64,000 nt of DNA from Rahnella aceris (GTDB taxonomy: Bacteria > Pseudomonadota > Gammaproteobacteria > Enterobacterales > Enterobacteriaceae), in contig NZ_JAADJV010000001.1 of assembly GCF_011684115.1 (NCBI RefSeq), positions 186,001 through 250,000 on the forward strand, in the 5' to 3' direction. The notes beneath the pieces are model-generated. The model was not told where the DNA came from. It saw nothing but the letters and a program-made list of their open reading frames with translations, and searched no databases. Within the stretch, counting starts at the first letter, position 1. Every line of letters begins with the position of its first letter. The position numbers were made by a program, and so were the translations under genes. Positions 25,806 through 37,809 of the stretch are shown here, piece by piece.

Positions 25806-27158
25806 TTAACGGAACAACGTTTGTGCCCAGCGCGCCAGACCGGCGGTGACCGAGCCAAAATCATTCCCTCCGACCAGCGGGATACCCGGTAACTGAGCCT
25901 GCAACGCAGCACGTAATAACGGTGAACGCGCACTGCCACCGGTCAGGTAAATTACATCCGGTTTAATTTCGCTGCTGGCAAGTGCCAGACTGACCTGCTC
26001 CTGAATACGTTCCAGTGGCTGAGAAATCGCTTCGCTCAGTTGTTGCTGGCTGATCGTTTCTGCCAGACCCGATTCAATGAAGTCCATTGCCGCCGTTACG
26101 CTTTCATGTTCAGACAGTGCAATCTTACTTTCTTCCGCTGCACGAACCAGACGGTAGCTCAGACGTTGTTGCTGAATTTTCAGCAGGCGTTTGATCAAAT
26201 CAGGCTGTGCTGCATCGCGGATCAGATCACGCAACATGCGGCCATTCGCCACACTATAGAAATCCAGTTGCGCCGGAACGTCGTTGGTCGCGACGGCATT
26301 CCAGTAAGGCAGGGCCGGAATAGCGATACCTTTCTGGGTTTCACTGCCCATACCAAATTGTGGTGTCAGTTGCTTGAATGCGGTCATGATATCCAGATCA
26401 TTACCGCCGACGCGGCAACCACTATGGCCGAGCAGGCTGTTCTGACGCTCTGCTTTATCACGCCATTGTGGCCCCATCAGCAGCACCGAGCAGTCGGTGG
26501 TACCGCCGCCGATATCGACAACCAAAACCGTTTTCTCTTCGGTCAGTGTGGCTTCGAAATCCAGACCTGCCGCCACCGGTTCAAACTGGAAAGCGATATC
26601 GCGGAAACCTGCGCGTTCAGCCGCACGCTGCAAAATCCCCTGCGCCTGGGCATTGGCCTCTTCACCCCCCATACCCTGAAAGTTAATCGGGCGGCCGATA
26701 ACGGTCTGTTCAATACTTTCCTGCAAGACGGATTCAGCCTGGCGTTTGATGTGGAACATCATCGCGCAAACCAGATCTTCGAACAGAGCGATCTGTTGAG
26801 GTTTCAGGCCATTTGCGCCAAGGAACGATTTTGGCGAACGCACAAAGTACACTTCTTCCGGATCTTCCATATAGGTCGAAAGCGCCTGCAAACCGAAGTT
26901 TACGCTGTTGGCATTGACCGGAATATCTTCCTCGCGGTTAAAGCTGATACTGCGACGCAGCAGCGCCAGATTTTCATCACTGCCTGCCGGAACCTGTCCG
27001 TGACGGTTCAGCCATTCGCTGACCGCTTCACGTGTCGGCGCACAAAGCATGGAGGGTAAGTAAGGATCGTTATTTTCGAGCGCCAGAAGGTGAGCGTTAT
27101 TGTCACGCATCACCGCAACGGAGCAATTCGCTGTACCGTAGTCAAATCCAATAAACAT
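25806..27158 (-). CDS. yegD: Hsp70-family chaperone-like protein YegD
   Basis: 450 residues, exactly the E. coli YegD length. Actin/Hsp70 ATPase motifs: phosphate 1 FIGFDYGTANCSVAV at the N-terminus, phosphate 2 VLVVDIGGGTTDCSVLLMG, and adenosine motif VIYLTGGSARSPLL. It lacks the DnaK substrate-binding domain, so it is an Hsp70 ATPase-only relative with unknown client. ATG 27158 gives the conserved MFIGFDYG start; GGGGAACA upstream supports it over the longer frame. Confidence 0.92.
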   Translation of the reverse strand: MFIGFDYGTANCSVAVMRDNNAHLLALENNDPYLPSMLCAPTREAVSEWLNRHGQVPAGSDENLALLRRSISFNREEDIPVNANSVNFGLQALSTYMEDPEEVYFVRSPKSFLGANGLKPQQIALFEDLVCAMMFHIKRQAESVLQESIEQTVIGRPINFQGMGGEEANAQAQGILQRAAERAGFRDIAFQFEPVAAGLDFEATLTEEKTVLVVDIGGGTTDCSVLLMGPQWRDKAERQNSLLGHSGCRVGGNDLDIMTAFKQLTPQFGMGSETQKGIAIPALPYWNAVATNDVPAQLDFYSVANGRMLRDLIRDAAQPDLIKRLLKIQQQRLSYRLVRAAEESKIALSEHESVTAAMDFIESGLAETISQQQLSEAISQPLERIQEQVSLALASSEIKPDVIYLTGGSARSPLLRAALQAQLPGIPLVGGNDFGSVTAGLARWAQTLFR

Positions 27159-27247
27159 CATTGTTCCCCATGCCAAAGAAGGGACGGGACTTTACCGGAG
27201 AGAGCGAGATTCATCAAGTCAGATGGGCGGTACAATTCTGAGGAAGT

Positions 27248-27269
27248 CCCTCTCCTGGGACGGAGAGGG
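27248..27269. repeat. Inverted repeat between yegD and tktB
   Basis: CCCTCTCC-TGGGAC-GGAGAGGG, a perfect 8-bp stem. It lies 31 bp after the tktB stop but has no T-run on the minus strand, so it is more likely a dispersed intergenic hairpin or 3' stabiliser than a simple terminator. Confidence 0.4.
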
Positions 27270-27299
27270 AACAAAGGGCGGAGAATTACTTCATTTCTA

Positions 27300-29294
27300 T
27301 CACTTCAATAGCCCCTGTGCTTTCGCGACGACATTATCAGCGGTAAAGCCGAACTCTTTAAACAGTTGCTCTGCGGGTGCGGATTCCCCGAAGGTTGTCA
27401 TGCCGACAATGGCACCGTTAAGGCCTACATACTTGTACCAGTAATCGGCGATACCGGCTTCAACAGCGACGCGTGCGGTCACCGTTTTCGGCAGAACAGA
27501 CTCACGGTACGCTGCGTCCTGCTGATCGAAAACATCGGTGGACGGCATGGAAACCACGCGAACCCTGGTACCCAACGCGGTCAGTTTCTCTGCGGCTTCC
27601 ACCGTGATGCCGACTTCAGAGCCGGTGGCAATCAGGATAACGTCCGGTGTGCCGTCAGAATCTTTCAGTACATAACCGCCGCGAGCTACGTTAGCCAGTT
27701 GCTCAGCCGTACGGGGCTGCTGAGTCAGGTTCTGGCGCGAGAAGATAAGTGCAGAAGGACCGTCAGTACGTTCGATGGCGTATTTCCAGGCGATAGCTGA
27801 TTCTACCTGATCGCCCGGACGCCATGTGTTCATGTTTGGCGTCACACGCAGGCTGGCCATTTGTTCTACCGGCTGGTGCGTCGGGCCGTCTTCACCCAGA
27901 CCGATAGAGTCATGGGTATACACGAACACGTTGCGGATTTTCATCAGTGCCGCCAGACGAACGGCGTTACGGGCATATTCCACGAACATCAGGAATGTCG
28001 CCGAATACGGCAGGAAACCGCCGTGCAGGGCGATACCGTTAGTGATGGCGGTCATGCCAAATTCACGGACACCGTAGTGAATGTAGTTACCCGCTTTATC
28101 GTCACCGATAGATTTTGAACCAGACCACATCGTCAGGTTACTTGGCGCAAGGTCCGCAGAACCGCCGAGGAATTCAGGCAGGATTTTACCGAAGGATTCC
28201 AGGGCGTTTTGCGAGGCTTTACGGCTGGCAATATTGGCCGGTTTCGCCTGCAATTCTTCGATGTATTTCTGCGTTTCGCTTTGCCAGTTAGCAGGCAGTT
28301 TGCCGCTCACACGGCGCTCAAATTCTGCGGCCAGTTGCGGATAGGCTTTTGCGTAAGCCGCAAATTTCTCGTTCCAGGCTTTCTCTTTCGCTTTACCGGC
28401 TTCTTTGGCATCCCACTGGGCGTAGATATCCTGCGGGATTTCGAAAGGCGGGGAGTTCCAGCCGATATGTTTACGGGTGGCTGCAACTTCATCATCGCCC
28501 AGCGCAGCGCCATGCGCGCCGTGGGTGCCGGCTTTGTTCGGTGAGCCGAATGCAATCACGGTTTTGCATAGCAACAGCGACGGTTTGTCGGTCACCTTGC
28601 GGGCTTCTTCGATGGCGGCTTTTACGGCGTCAGGATCATGCCCGTCAATACCGCGGATCACATGCCAGTGATAGGCTTCAAAGCGTTTGGCGGTGTCATC
28701 GGTGAACCAGCCTTCAACATGGCCGTCGATGGAGATACCGTTGTCATCATAAAACGCAATCAGCTTGCCGAGCTTCATGGTGCCGGCGAGTGAACAGGCT
28801 TCGTGTGAGATGCCTTCCATCATGCAGCCGTCGCCTAAAAAGGCGTAGGTGTAGTGGTTCACGATGTCGTGATTTTCACGGTTAAACTGAGCTGCAAGCG
28901 TGCGCTCGGCAATCGCGAAACCTACGGCGTTAGCGATACCCTGACCCAGCGGGCCGGTGGTGGTTTCGACGCCCGGTGTATAGCCGAATTCCGGGTGCCC
29001 AGGCGTTTTCGAATGCAACTGGCGGAAGTTTTCCAGCTCTTTCATTGGCAGATCGTAACCCGTCAGGTGCAGCAGGCTGTATTGCAGCATTGATCCGTGT
29101 CCGTTAGACATCAGGAAGCGGTCGCGATCGGCCCATTTCGGGTTGGTCGGGTTGTGATTCATGTAATCACGCCACAGCACTTCAGCGATATCCGCCATTC
29201 CCATTGGTGCGCCGGGATGGCCTGAGTTCGCTTTTTGAACGGCATCCATGCTCAGGGCACGGATCGCATTCGCAAGTTCTTTACGAGAGGGCAT
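27300..29294 (-). CDS. tktB: Transketolase (TktB-like)
   Basis: 664 residues. Thiamine pyrophosphate-dependent enzyme of the non-oxidative pentose phosphate pathway: transfers two-carbon units between xylulose 5-phosphate and aldose phosphates. Seen: [19 protein letters not shown], the TPP motif [18 protein letters not shown], and [16 protein letters not shown] of the pyrimidine domain. It is 56 bp downstream of talA on the same strand, the E. coli talA-tktB arrangement, so I name it tktB; TktA cannot be excluded by sequence alone. The ATG at 29294 follows GGAGTGAAT. Confidence 0.92.
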   Translation of the reverse strand: MPSRKELANAIRALSMDAVQKANSGHPGAPMGMADIAEVLWRDYMNHNPTNPKWADRDRFLMSNGHGSMLQYSLLHLTGYDLPMKELENFRQLHSKTPGHPEFGYTPGVETTTGPLGQGIANAVGFAIAERTLAAQFNRENHDIVNHYTYAFLGDGCMMEGISHEACSLAGTMKLGKLIAFYDDNGISIDGHVEGWFTDDTAKRFEAYHWHVIRGIDGHDPDAVKAAIEEARKVTDKPSLLLCKTVIAFGSPNKAGTHGAHGAALGDDEVAATRKHIGWNSPPFEIPQDIYAQWDAKEAGKAKEKAWNEKFAAYAKAYPQLAAEFERRVSGKLPANWQSETQKYIEELQAKPANIASRKASQNALESFGKILPEFLGGSADLAPSNLTMWSGSKSIGDDKAGNYIHYGVREFGMTAITNGIALHGGFLPYSATFLMFVEYARNAVRLAALMKIRNVFVYTHDSIGLGEDGPTHQPVEQMASLRVTPNMNTWRPGDQVESAIAWKYAIERTDGPSALIFSRQNLTQQPRTAEQLANVARGGYVLKDSDGTPDVILIATGSEVGITVEAAEKLTALGTRVRVVSMPSTDVFDQQDAAYRESVLPKTVTARVAVEAGIADYWYKYVGLNGAIVGMTTFGESAPAEQLFKEFGFTADNVVAKAQGLLK

Positions 29295-29350
29295 ATTCAC
29301 TCCATCTGTTTTTTTCAAAGCTAAAGTTCAGCGCTTAAATTGAGTTAAAA

Positions 29351-30301
29351 CTAAAGTTGTGCTGACAGCATATCTTCGAGTTTTTTCTGATCGACGGCGA
29401 ACTGGCGGATACCTTCGGCCAGTTTATCTACCGCCATCGCATCCTGATGATGTTCCCAGAGGAATTCAGCCTGAGTCAGCGGTGCAGGCTTTTTACCCGC
29501 CTGAGAGGACGGCTGCAGTTTGCGTTCAACCGGCGCGTCACTGGCTTTTAGCTCTTCCAGCAGGTTGGGAGAAAGGGTCAGGCGGTCACAGCCTGCCAGT
29601 GCCAGAATTTGTTCCACTTTGCGGAAACTGGCACCCATGATGACGGTCTCGTAACCGTGGGATTTGTAGTATTCGTAGATATCCCGGACAGATTTCACGC
29701 CCGGATCTTTTTCAACGTCGTAAGTGGCATTGGGCTCTTTGGCTTTGTACCAGTCGTAGATACGGCCAACGAAGGGAGAAATCAGGTAGACACCGGCTTC
29801 GGCGCAGGCGCGTGCCTGAGCAAAGGAGAACAGCAGGGTCAGGTTACAGTTGATGCCTTCTTTTTCCAGTTCTTTGGCGGCCTGAATGCCTTCCCACGTA
29901 GACGCCAGTTTGATCAGAATGCGCGATTTATCAATGCCATGATCCTGATATAAACCAATCAGTTTGCGGGCTTTTTCGATACACAAATCCCGGTTAAATG
30001 ACAGGCGGGCATCCACTTCTGTCGAGACGCGCCCCGGTACACTTTTCAGAATTTCGGCCCCGATATTGACGGCCAGTTTATCTGTGGCATTGATCACCTG
30101 AGCTTCTTTGCTGCCGCCTTGCTTGCGGGCATAGTCCAGCGCGTCTTTAACCAGGTTTTGGTATTGTGGCAGGTCGGCTGCTTTGAGGATCAGCGAAGGA
30201 TTGGTCGTCGCATCCTGAGGCTCGAAATGACGGATAGATTCAATGTCACCGCTGTCGGCAACGACGGTGGTGATTTTTTTTAGTGCGTCTAACTGGTTCA
30301 T
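29351..30301 (-). CDS. talA: Transaldolase (TalA-like)
   Basis: 316 residues, the length of E. coli TalA. It moves a dihydroxyacetone unit from sedoheptulose 7-phosphate to glyceraldehyde 3-phosphate. The Schiff-base lysine is Lys131 in [24 protein letters not shown] and the C-terminal LSPNLLEEL are also conserved. AAGGAGCTAAGAG precedes the ATG. Operon with tktB, divergent from maeB as in E. coli. Confidence 0.93.
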   Translation of the reverse strand: MNQLDALKKITTVVADSGDIESIRHFEPQDATTNPSLILKAADLPQYQNLVKDALDYARKQGGSKEAQVINATDKLAVNIGAEILKSVPGRVSTEVDARLSFNRDLCIEKARKLIGLYQDHGIDKSRILIKLASTWEGIQAAKELEKEGINCNLTLLFSFAQARACAEAGVYLISPFVGRIYDWYKAKEPNATYDVEKDPGVKSVRDIYEYYKSHGYETVIMGASFRKVEQILALAGCDRLTLSPNLLEELKASDAPVERKLQPSSQAGKKPAPLTQAEFLWEHHQDAMAVDKLAEGIRQFAVDQKKLEDMLSAQL

Positions 30302-30670
30302 CTCTTAGCTCCTTGGCGAGAAAAAACGATACAGCAATAAGGTCGAACGACTCTCTTTCGTAGGGCTCCTACCCTGCATCATCCGGTTAACAAACTGAAT
30401 GCGCTTTTTCTGATTACTGCAATGGGTCTCAACAATGGCGGCCCCTGTTGCCCGTCAAACTGAGCGTCTGGCGAGAAAAGCGCAAGGACAAACTTTAAGC
30501 TTAGTGCATTTTTACGAGACGTCTTCCATGAATGAAAAGTAATCAATGTAACCGCTAATTTTTGGTCGTGATCCGCGTTTAGTCGTGGCAGGGTTATCTA
30601 TACTGGTCAGCGGGAAAACCAGATGCTGATATTTCCCCGTACCCTACAAAAACAAGAAAAGGATCCTGCA
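30302..30670. other. talA/maeB divergent intergenic region
   Basis: About 370 bp. Promoters for both genes must lie here; a TATACT hexamer at about 30598-30603 is a possible maeB -10. A small hairpin GTAGG-GCT-CCTAC is near 30360. No reading frame with a ribosome site and no known RNA was recognised. Confidence 0.5.
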
Positions 30671-32950
30671 ATGGACGAACAACTCAAGCAAAGTGCGCTC
30701 GATTTCCATGAGTTTCCGGTGCCCGGAAAAATTCAGGTTTCGCCCACCAAGCCTCTTGCGACACAACGTGATCTGGCGCTGGCCTATTCTCCGGGTGTTG
30801 CTGCCCCGTGTCTGGAGATCGCTAAAGATCCACTGGCGGCATACAAATACACCGCACGCGGCAATCTGGTGGCGGTGATTTCCAATGGTACTGCCGTTCT
30901 CGGACTGGGGAATATCGGTGCACTGGCAGGGAAACCGGTGATGGAAGGCAAGGGCGTATTGTTCAAAAAATTCGCCGGTATCGATGTTTTTGATATCGAA
31001 GTGGATGAGAACGATCCCGATAAACTGATCGATGTGATTGCCGCACTAGAGCCGACATTCGGTGGCATCAATCTTGAAGATATCAAAGCGCCGGAATGTT
31101 TCTACATTGAAAAAAAGCTTCGGGAACGCATGAAAATCCCGGTGTTTCATGACGATCAGCACGGCACCGCCATTATCTGTACTGCCGCAGTATTAAATGG
31201 TCTGCGCGTGGTTGGGAAAAGCATTTCCGATGTGCGGCTGGTCGTTTCCGGCGCAGGGGCTTCCGCTATCGCCTGCCTGAATTTGCTGGTGGCGCTGGGG
31301 CTGAAACGCCACAACATCACGGCCTGCGATTCCCGTGGTGTGATTTATCAGGGGCGTGAAGAAAATATGGCCGAAACCAAAGCGGCGTATGCCATTGCAG
31401 ATAACGGCCAGCGTACGCTGGCCGATGCAATCCCGGATGCGGACATTTTCCTGGGCTGTTCCGGCCCCGGCGTGCTGACGCAGGAGATGGTGAAAACCAT
31501 GGCCAAAGATCCGCTGATTCTGGCGCTGGCCAATCCGGAGCCGGAGATTTTACCGCCGCTGGCAAAAGCCGTCCGGCCGGATGCCATTATCTGCACCGGA
31601 CGCTCGGATTACCCGAATCAGGTGAACAATGTGCTGTGTTTCCCGTTCATTTTCCGCGGCGCGCTGGATGTCGGGGCGACCACCATTAATGAAGAAATGA
31701 AACTGGCCTGCGTTCATGCTATCGCGGATCTGGCGATGGCCGAACAAAGTGATGTGGTGGCTTCCGCTTACGGTGAAGAAGAGCTGTCTTTCGGCCCCGA
31801 ATATATTATTCCTAAGCCTTTTGACCCGCGTTTGATCGTGAAAATTGCGCCTGCGGTGGCGAAAGCTGCAATGGATTCCGGTGTGGCCATGCGCCCGATT
31901 GAGGATCTGGAAGCGTATACCGAAAAACTCGCCGAGTTCGTCTACAAAACCAATCTGTTCATGAAACCCATTTTCTCGCAGGCGAAGAAAGACGCTAAAC
32001 GGGTGGTGATGGCAGAAGGAGAAGAGGAGCGCGTACTGCATGCCACGCAGGAGCTGATTTCCCTCGGGCTGGCGAAGCCAATTCTGGTCGGGCGTCCCAG
32101 TGTCATCGCTATGCGCATCAAAAAGCTCGGCCTGCAACTGGAAGCGGGACGGGACTTTGAAGTGGTGAACAACGAATCTGATCCGCGTTTTAATGAATAC
32201 TGGCGTGAATATTATGAGCTGATGAAACGGCGCGGTGTATCGCAGGAGCAGGCGCGTCGGGCAGTGATCGGCAATCCGACACTGATTTCTGCCATCATGC
32301 TGCTGCGCGGAGAAGCCGATGCGATGATTTGCGGCACGGTTGGCACCTATCATGAGCATTACGATATCGTGGAGAATGTATTCGGGTTTCGCAAAGGTAC
32401 ACATGTTGCCGGGGCGATGAATGCGCTGTTGCTGCCGAGCGGCAACACTTTTATTGCGGATACCTACGTCAATGATGACCCGACGCCGGAACAACTGACG
32501 GAAATCACGCTGATGGCGGCAGAAACGGTGAGGCGGTTTGGCATTGAGCCGAAAGTTGCGCTGTTGTCGCATTCCAGTTTTGGTACATCAGACAGCCCGG
32601 CTGCGCTGAAAATGCGGCGTACGCTGGAGCTGATTAATGAGCGTGCTCCTGATCTGGAAATTGACGGTGAGATGCACGGCGACGCGGCGCTGGTCGAAAG
32701 CATCCGCCAGGACATCATGCCGGACAGCCCGCTGAAAGGTTCAGCAAATATCCTGATCATGCCGAACATGGAATCAGCGCGTATCAGTTACAACCTGCTG
32801 CGGGTGTCGTGTTCGGAAGGAGTGACCGTCGGACCGGTGCTGATGGGGGTGTCGAAACCGGTACATATCCTGACGCCAATTGCATCGGTCAGGCGAATAG
32901 TCAATATGGTGGCGCTGGCTGTCGTTGAAGCACAAACCGAGCCTTTATAA
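30671..32950 (+). CDS. maeB: NADP-dependent malic enzyme MaeB
   Basis: 759 residues, exactly as in E. coli. Two parts: residues 1-430, malic enzyme ([31 protein letters not shown] with the metal-binding Asp pair, and a Rossmann [12 protein letters not shown]), and residues 430-759, a phosphotransacetylase-like domain ([22 protein letters not shown]) that senses acetyl-CoA. It decarboxylates malate to pyruvate with NADP+. The ATG at 30671 follows AAGGATCCTGCA and gives the conserved [16 protein letters not shown] start. Confidence 0.95.
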   Translation: MDEQLKQSALDFHEFPVPGKIQVSPTKPLATQRDLALAYSPGVAAPCLEIAKDPLAAYKYTARGNLVAVISNGTAVLGLGNIGALAGKPVMEGKGVLFKKFAGIDVFDIEVDENDPDKLIDVIAALEPTFGGINLEDIKAPECFYIEKKLRERMKIPVFHDDQHGTAIICTAAVLNGLRVVGKSISDVRLVVSGAGASAIACLNLLVALGLKRHNITACDSRGVIYQGREENMAETKAAYAIADNGQRTLADAIPDADIFLGCSGPGVLTQEMVKTMAKDPLILALANPEPEILPPLAKAVRPDAIICTGRSDYPNQVNNVLCFPFIFRGALDVGATTINEEMKLACVHAIADLAMAEQSDVVASAYGEEELSFGPEYIIPKPFDPRLIVKIAPAVAKAAMDSGVAMRPIEDLEAYTEKLAEFVYKTNLFMKPIFSQAKKDAKRVVMAEGEEERVLHATQELISLGLAKPILVGRPSVIAMRIKKLGLQLEAGRDFEVVNNESDPRFNEYWREYYELMKRRGVSQEQARRAVIGNPTLISAIMLLRGEADAMICGTVGTYHEHYDIVENVFGFRKGTHVAGAMNALLLPSGNTFIADTYVNDDPTPEQLTEITLMAAETVRRFGIEPKVALLSHSSFGTSDSPAALKMRRTLELINERAPDLEIDGEMHGDAALVESIRQDIMPDSPLKGSANILIMPNMESARISYNLLRVSCSEGVTVGPVLMGVSKPVHILTPIASVRRIVNMVALAVVEAQTEPL

Positions 32951-32966
32951 ACACCTTATAGTGAAG

Positions 32967-32996
32967 AAAACGGGCCTCATAGCGAGGCCCGTTTTT
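32967..32996. terminator. Bidirectional terminator maeB / nucleoside hydrolase
   Basis: AAAACGGGCCTC-atagc-GAGGCCCGTTTTT, an 8-bp GC-rich stem between convergent genes with A and T runs on either side. Confidence 0.9.
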
Positions 32997-33009
32997 CTCA
33001 ATCGCTGGC

Positions 33010-33957
33010 TCAGTATTTTACTTCGCCGATACGCTCCAGCGCATCGACGATCAGATCCCAGAAACGCTGATGATCAAGTTTAACTGCCACTTGTGTATGG
33101 CAATCCGGCGGAGCTGGGACGCGGAAATCGGCTACTGTCATGCCCAGCGTTAAAGTGCCGGTCAGTTCGATATCCACCGGCACTTTTTGCACGGTCATTA
33201 CGTTCGGATCAATCACGTAAGCCACAGCACAAGGATCATGAACCGGTGGAGAATCAAAGCCCTGACGGTCTTTGTAGCTCAGACCAAAGAACTCCAGCAA
33301 CTCACCGACAAATTTAGCGGGCTGAGTACCCACAGCGGCAATGCGCGCGGCGACTTCTGGTGTCGCCAGCGCCTGATGGGTTAAATCCAGTCCGACCATG
33401 GTCAGCGGCCATTTTTCGTTGAACACGATATGCGCGGCTTCAGGGTCAATCTTGATATTGAATTCTGCGACCGCACTCCAGTTACCCACGTGATAACCGC
33501 CGCCCATCAGCACGACTTCCTTCACGCGTTCAGCAATGCGCGGTTCTTTGCGCACCGCCATGGCTATGTTGGTCAGCCCGCCAGTGGGTACCAGCGTGAT
33601 AGTTTTCGGTGGATGAGACATGATCAAATCAATGATCAAATCGATAGCGTGAACCGGCTCCAGCGTAATGACGGCTTCCGGCAGCACCGGCCCGTCAAGA
33701 CCTGATTCGCCGTGGATTTCGTCAGCCACTTCAATCTGACGCACCAGCGGACGGGTTGCGCCCGCCGCAAACGGCACGCCGGTCAGATTAATAACACGCG
33801 CCACGGCAAGGGCATTGCGGGTGACTTTCTCCAGCGTTTGATTGCCGACGACCGTAGTAACGGCCAGCAACTCAATTTCCGGGTTACCGTGAGCCAGTAA
33901 CATCGCGATAGCGTCGTCGTGCCCCGGATCGCAATCAAGGATGATCTTTTTGACCAT
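33010..33957 (-). CDS. Nucleoside hydrolase, IunH/Rih family
   Basis: 315 residues. The calcium-binding N-terminus ILDCDPGHDDAIAML is diagnostic for ribonucleoside hydrolases, with TGGLTNIAMA, EVVLMGGGYHVGNWS, AEFNIKIDPEAA and the C-terminal PVHDPCAVAYV active-site His and Asp. It hydrolyses the N-glycosidic bond of nucleosides to base and ribose for salvage. The HDP segment resembles the pyrimidine-preferring RihA/RihB group, but it is not an obvious orthologue of one E. coli Rih, so no symbol is given. AAAGGAATAAAAA precedes the ATG. Not part of the E. coli maeB-hemF neighbourhood. Confidence 0.9.
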   Translation of the reverse strand: MVKKIILDCDPGHDDAIAMLLAHGNPEIELLAVTTVVGNQTLEKVTRNALAVARVINLTGVPFAAGATRPLVRQIEVADEIHGESGLDGPVLPEAVITLEPVHAIDLIIDLIMSHPPKTITLVPTGGLTNIAMAVRKEPRIAERVKEVVLMGGGYHVGNWSAVAEFNIKIDPEAAHIVFNEKWPLTMVGLDLTHQALATPEVAARIAAVGTQPAKFVGELLEFFGLSYKDRQGFDSPPVHDPCAVAYVIDPNVMTVQKVPVDIELTGTLTLGMTVADFRVPAPPDCHTQVAVKLDHQRFWDLIVDALERIGEVKY

Positions 33958-34011
33958 TTTTTATTCCTTTAATTAATGTAGTGGTACGTCGGTTTCGTCA
34001 GCCAGATCGGA

Positions 34012-34460
34012 TTATTTTTTAGCGTGTTGCAGCCACTTATCCAGTTCATTGGCAAATTGCTGGCGGTCGCGCTGATTAAGCGCGGGTGGTCCGCCGGTCT
34101 GTACGCCGCTGGCGCGCATGGTGTCCATGAAATCACGCATATTCAGACGTTCTTTAATGGTTTCAGTCGTGTAACGCTCGCCGCGTGGGTTGAGCGCAAC
34201 ACCACCTTTTTCAATCACTTCCGCTGCCAGCGGAATATCGGCGGTGATCACCAGATCGCCGGGTTCGGTGCGTTTCACAATTTCGTTATCCGCAACGTCG
34301 AAACCCGCTTCTACGCGTAAGGTGCGCAGGAATTTTGACGGCGGTGTGCGGATGATCTGGTTGGCAACCAGTGTCACCATCATGCCGGTGCGTTCCGCGG
34401 CGCGGAACAGCACTTCTTTAATGACGTTCGGACAGGCGTCTGCATCAACCCAGATTTGCA

Positions 34461-34461
<1 letters not shown>
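34012..34461 (-). CDS. yaiI: UPF0178 family protein YaiI
   Basis: 149 residues, close to E. coli YaiI (152). The family is a PIN-like/NYN domain (DUF188) with conserved acidic residues: [14 protein letters not shown] at the start, [22 protein letters not shown] in the middle and [11 protein letters not shown] after it. The metal-binding aspartates suggest nuclease-like chemistry, but the function is not established. The start codon overlaps the hemF stop by one base (TGATG), so it is translated from the hemF mRNA. Confidence 0.9.
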
Positions 34462-35444
<983 letters not shown>

Positions 35445-35543
35445 TCAGCGCTTTGCAGGCGCTGAATCAGAAAGAGGAAGTGATTATATACCCAAAATCA
35501 TCCGGGTCGCCCAGATGCGTCTGCTTTTGGTGGCGGAAGAACT

Positions 35544-36428
35544 TTACCGTGGCTTGCGTTCATTGGCATCGAAGTAACTGAAGAAATTCACAATACCCTG
35601 AGAAATCGCCTGTGCGATCTCGCGACGGAACGCTGTGGTGCTGAGCAACTGTTCTTCCTGGTGATTGGTGATAAACGAAGTTTCCACCAGAATCGACGGG
35701 ATCGACGGAGATTTCAGAACAGCAAACGCCGCCTGTTCGGTCTGCTGGCTGTGCAGATGGTGGATCGGGCGGATCCTGTCGAGCACGTGATGCCCTAATG
35801 TCAGACTGTTTTTGATGGTGTCGGTTTGCACCAGATCGAACAAAACCTGTTGCAGATAATTGTTGTCTTCTTTGGCATATTTCGCGCCCGCGACCAGATC
35901 GGCATCGTTTTCTTTTTTTGACATATACCGCGCCATTGTGCTGCTGGCACCGCGATTAGAGAGGGCGAAAACAGACGCGCCGGAAGCGGTGGGGCTGGTG
36001 TAACCATCGGCATGAATCGAGACAAACAAATCGGCCTGATGCTGATGCGCCAGTTCAACGCGCTGATAAAGCGGAATAAAGTGATCAGAGTCACGGGTCA
36101 GTTTAACTTCAATATGACTTTGTTCGCCGAGGAATTCCCGCACATAGTTGGCGATTTCCAGCACGACGTGTTTTTCTTCCGAGCCTTCATGACCGACCGC
36201 ACCGGAATCGATGCCGCCATGGCCGGGGTCAATCATCACCAGTTTTTTTGCGCCTGGCGGTTTAGGGGCCGGGGCTGATTTGGTGATGTGTTCCTGCTGC
36301 GCAGCGCTGGCAGAGCGCGAACCGAATGCGGCAATCGCTAATCCCAGCCCGGACAACAATAGCTGGCGACGTGTGGCGGTGGCAGGCAAAGGCTGGAAAT
36401 GCAGAAATTTGTTCAGAGGGTTTAACAT
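35544..36428 (-). CDS. amiA: N-acetylmuramoyl-L-alanine amidase AmiA (Tat-exported)
   Basis: 294 residues. The signal peptide has a twin-arginine motif, Arg20-Arg21 in TATRRQLLLSG, followed by a weakly hydrophobic segment and an A-S-A-like cleavage site near residue 42, so it is exported folded by Tat. The Amidase_3 catalytic domain shows zinc ligands: His in VMIDPGHGGIDSGAVG, Glu in EEKHVVLE, His in VSIHADGYTSP, and the catalytic Glu in ILVETSFITN. It cleaves peptide stems from peptidoglycan at septa. The gene order hemF-amiA is conserved, the two being 99 bp apart. Confidence 0.95.
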   Translation of the reverse strand: MLNPLNKFLHFQPLPATATRRQLLLSGLGLAIAAFGSRSASAAQQEHITKSAPAPKPPGAKKLVMIDPGHGGIDSGAVGHEGSEEKHVVLEIANYVREFLGEQSHIEVKLTRDSDHFIPLYQRVELAHQHQADLFVSIHADGYTSPTASGASVFALSNRGASSTMARYMSKKENDADLVAGAKYAKEDNNYLQQVLFDLVQTDTIKNSLTLGHHVLDRIRPIHHLHSQQTEQAAFAVLKSPSIPSILVETSFITNHQEEQLLSTTAFRREIAQAISQGIVNFFSYFDANERKPR

Positions 36429-36704
36429 CAGTCCGTTACCGTCAGAAAAGTGCAGAATGCTCTATGTTATAGAGTATCTTTTTTATAGTTTCGATCTGAG
36501 AACTATTACTTTTTATGAATATTGTGTCGTGAATGATGTCATGACCGAATAAATATCCGTTGCAGGAAAGGTGTCACGTTGTTTTATGTGAAGATTTTAT
36601 CGTTCAAAATGGTTTGTAAAGTCCTCAATTTGTGATTTTGATGTTGCGTATCAAACAGATCACGCGATAATCATATAAACCCCTATCAACAGCGGCGAAC
36701 AGTG

Positions 36705-37130
36705 ATGGAAATTCGCGTATACCGTCAAGAAGATTTTGAAGAAGTACTGACCTTATGGGAGCGCTGCGATTTATTGCGCCCGTGGAATGATCCTGAGCTG
36801 GATATTGAACGTAAAATTAACCACAGCCCGGAGTTTTTCCTGGTGGCGGAAGTCGGTGGTGAAGTGGTAGGCACGCTGATGGGGGGGTATGACGGTCATC
36901 GTGGTTCGGCGAATTATCTGGGTGTGCATCCGGATTATCGCGGGCGTGGCATTGCCAATGCGCTGGTTAACCGTCTGGAGAAGAAGTTAATCGCCCGCGG
37001 CTGCCCGAAGATGAATTTAATGGTGCGTGCTGAAAACGATGCAGTGGTCAGTATGTATGAAAAACTGGGTTATGAAATTTCGGATACTCTTTTGCTTGGC
37101 AAACGTTTGATCGAAGATCAAGAGTACTGA
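36705..37130 (+). CDS. ypeA: GNAT acetyltransferase YpeA
   Basis: 141 residues, the E. coli YpeA length. GNAT fold: [22 protein letters not shown]-terminus, and the acetyl-CoA motif [20 protein letters not shown] at about residues 74-92, followed by [15 protein letters not shown]. The substrate is unknown. ATG 36705 is chosen over the adjacent GTG at 36702. Divergent from amiA with a 275-bp AT-rich gap in which I see no other feature. Confidence 0.93.
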   Translation: MEIRVYRQEDFEEVLTLWERCDLLRPWNDPELDIERKINHSPEFFLVAEVGGEVVGTLMGGYDGHRGSANYLGVHPDYRGRGIANALVNRLEKKLIARGCPKMNLMVRAENDAVVSMYEKLGYEISDTLLLGKRLIEDQEY

Positions 37131-37146
37131 AGCTGTTTCCTCAATA

Positions 37147-37184
37147 AAAAGCCCCGGCAAGTATGACTTTGCCGGGGCTTTTAG
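37147..37184. terminator. Bidirectional terminator ypeA / ygiW
   Basis: AAAAGCCCCGGCAA / TTTGCCGGGGCTTTT, a 13-bp stem between the two convergent genes. Confidence 0.9.
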
Positions 37185-37193
37185 TTTTCTGAT

Positions 37194-37595
37194 TTACTTA
37201 ATCAATTTTACGCTTTTGACATCCACTTCCACAGAGTTCCAGTCTTTATCGACTTTACCTTCAATGCGGATTTTGTCCTTCGGCGACACGTTCTGTCCCT
37301 GCCAGCGTTTGCCGTCAATTTCGACATTGAGTGTGCCGGTATTGTCGCGGAAAATGTATTTATCGTGGTCGATACGCTGATCGATAAACCCTTCCAGCAT
37401 AACCCACTGATCATCTTTCATGGTTTGCGCATCTTTTACTGTACTCAGCGCCGTGGTGCCAGTGAAACCGCCCTGTGCTGCTGGCTGGGTCTGCGACTCC
37501 TGCGCTGACGGGCCGTTAAAGCCACCGGTCTGTTGGGCAAATGCAGTCGCTGAACAAAGTGCAATCAGGGTTGCCAGAGTGATCTTCTTCATCAT
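37194..37595 (-). CDS. ygiW: YgiW/VisP-type periplasmic OB-fold (BOF) stress protein
   Basis: 133 residues. A signal peptide (MMKKITLATLIALCSATAFA, cleavage A-QQTGG) gives a small periplasmic protein. The mature part has FNGPSAQESQ and the BOF OB-fold core VMLEGFIDQRIDHDKYIFRD, NVEIDGKRW, VEVDVKSVKL, closely matching E. coli YgiW. The family contributes to peroxide, metal and peptidoglycan-related stress tolerance. AAGGA lies nine bases before the first of two adjacent ATGs. Not a usual neighbour of ypeA in E. coli. Confidence 0.88.
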   Translation of the reverse strand: MMKKITLATLIALCSATAFAQQTGGFNGPSAQESQTQPAAQGGFTGTTALSTVKDAQTMKDDQWVMLEGFIDQRIDHDKYIFRDNTGTLNVEIDGKRWQGQNVSPKDKIRIEGKVDKDWNSVEVDVKSVKLIK

Positions 37596-37809
37596 AATAG
37601 GTCGTCCTTAATTTAACGTTTCCGGGTACCGGCAACTATGACATCGTTTCGCATGTCTTGCCGTGCTGGAGACCATTAAAACAGACAGTTCTTAACAGTT
37701 TCTTAAGCGCATACCCGGCATACTTTACATTGCAGATTATGAATTATTTTGGGTATGTCCTTGAGTGATGGTTAACTTTCACCTTATTTGCAGGAATGTT
37801 GTCCTTTTT

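Noticed and set aside
26040..27059. A 339-codon open frame on the plus strand opposite yegD
   Set aside because: It lies entirely antisense to a well-supported gene, has a His/Cys/Arg-rich composition typical of shadow frames, and has no ribosome site or family motif.
31550..32572. A 340-codon open frame on the minus strand inside maeB
   Set aside because: Antisense shadow of a conserved 759-residue enzyme; no protein-like motifs.
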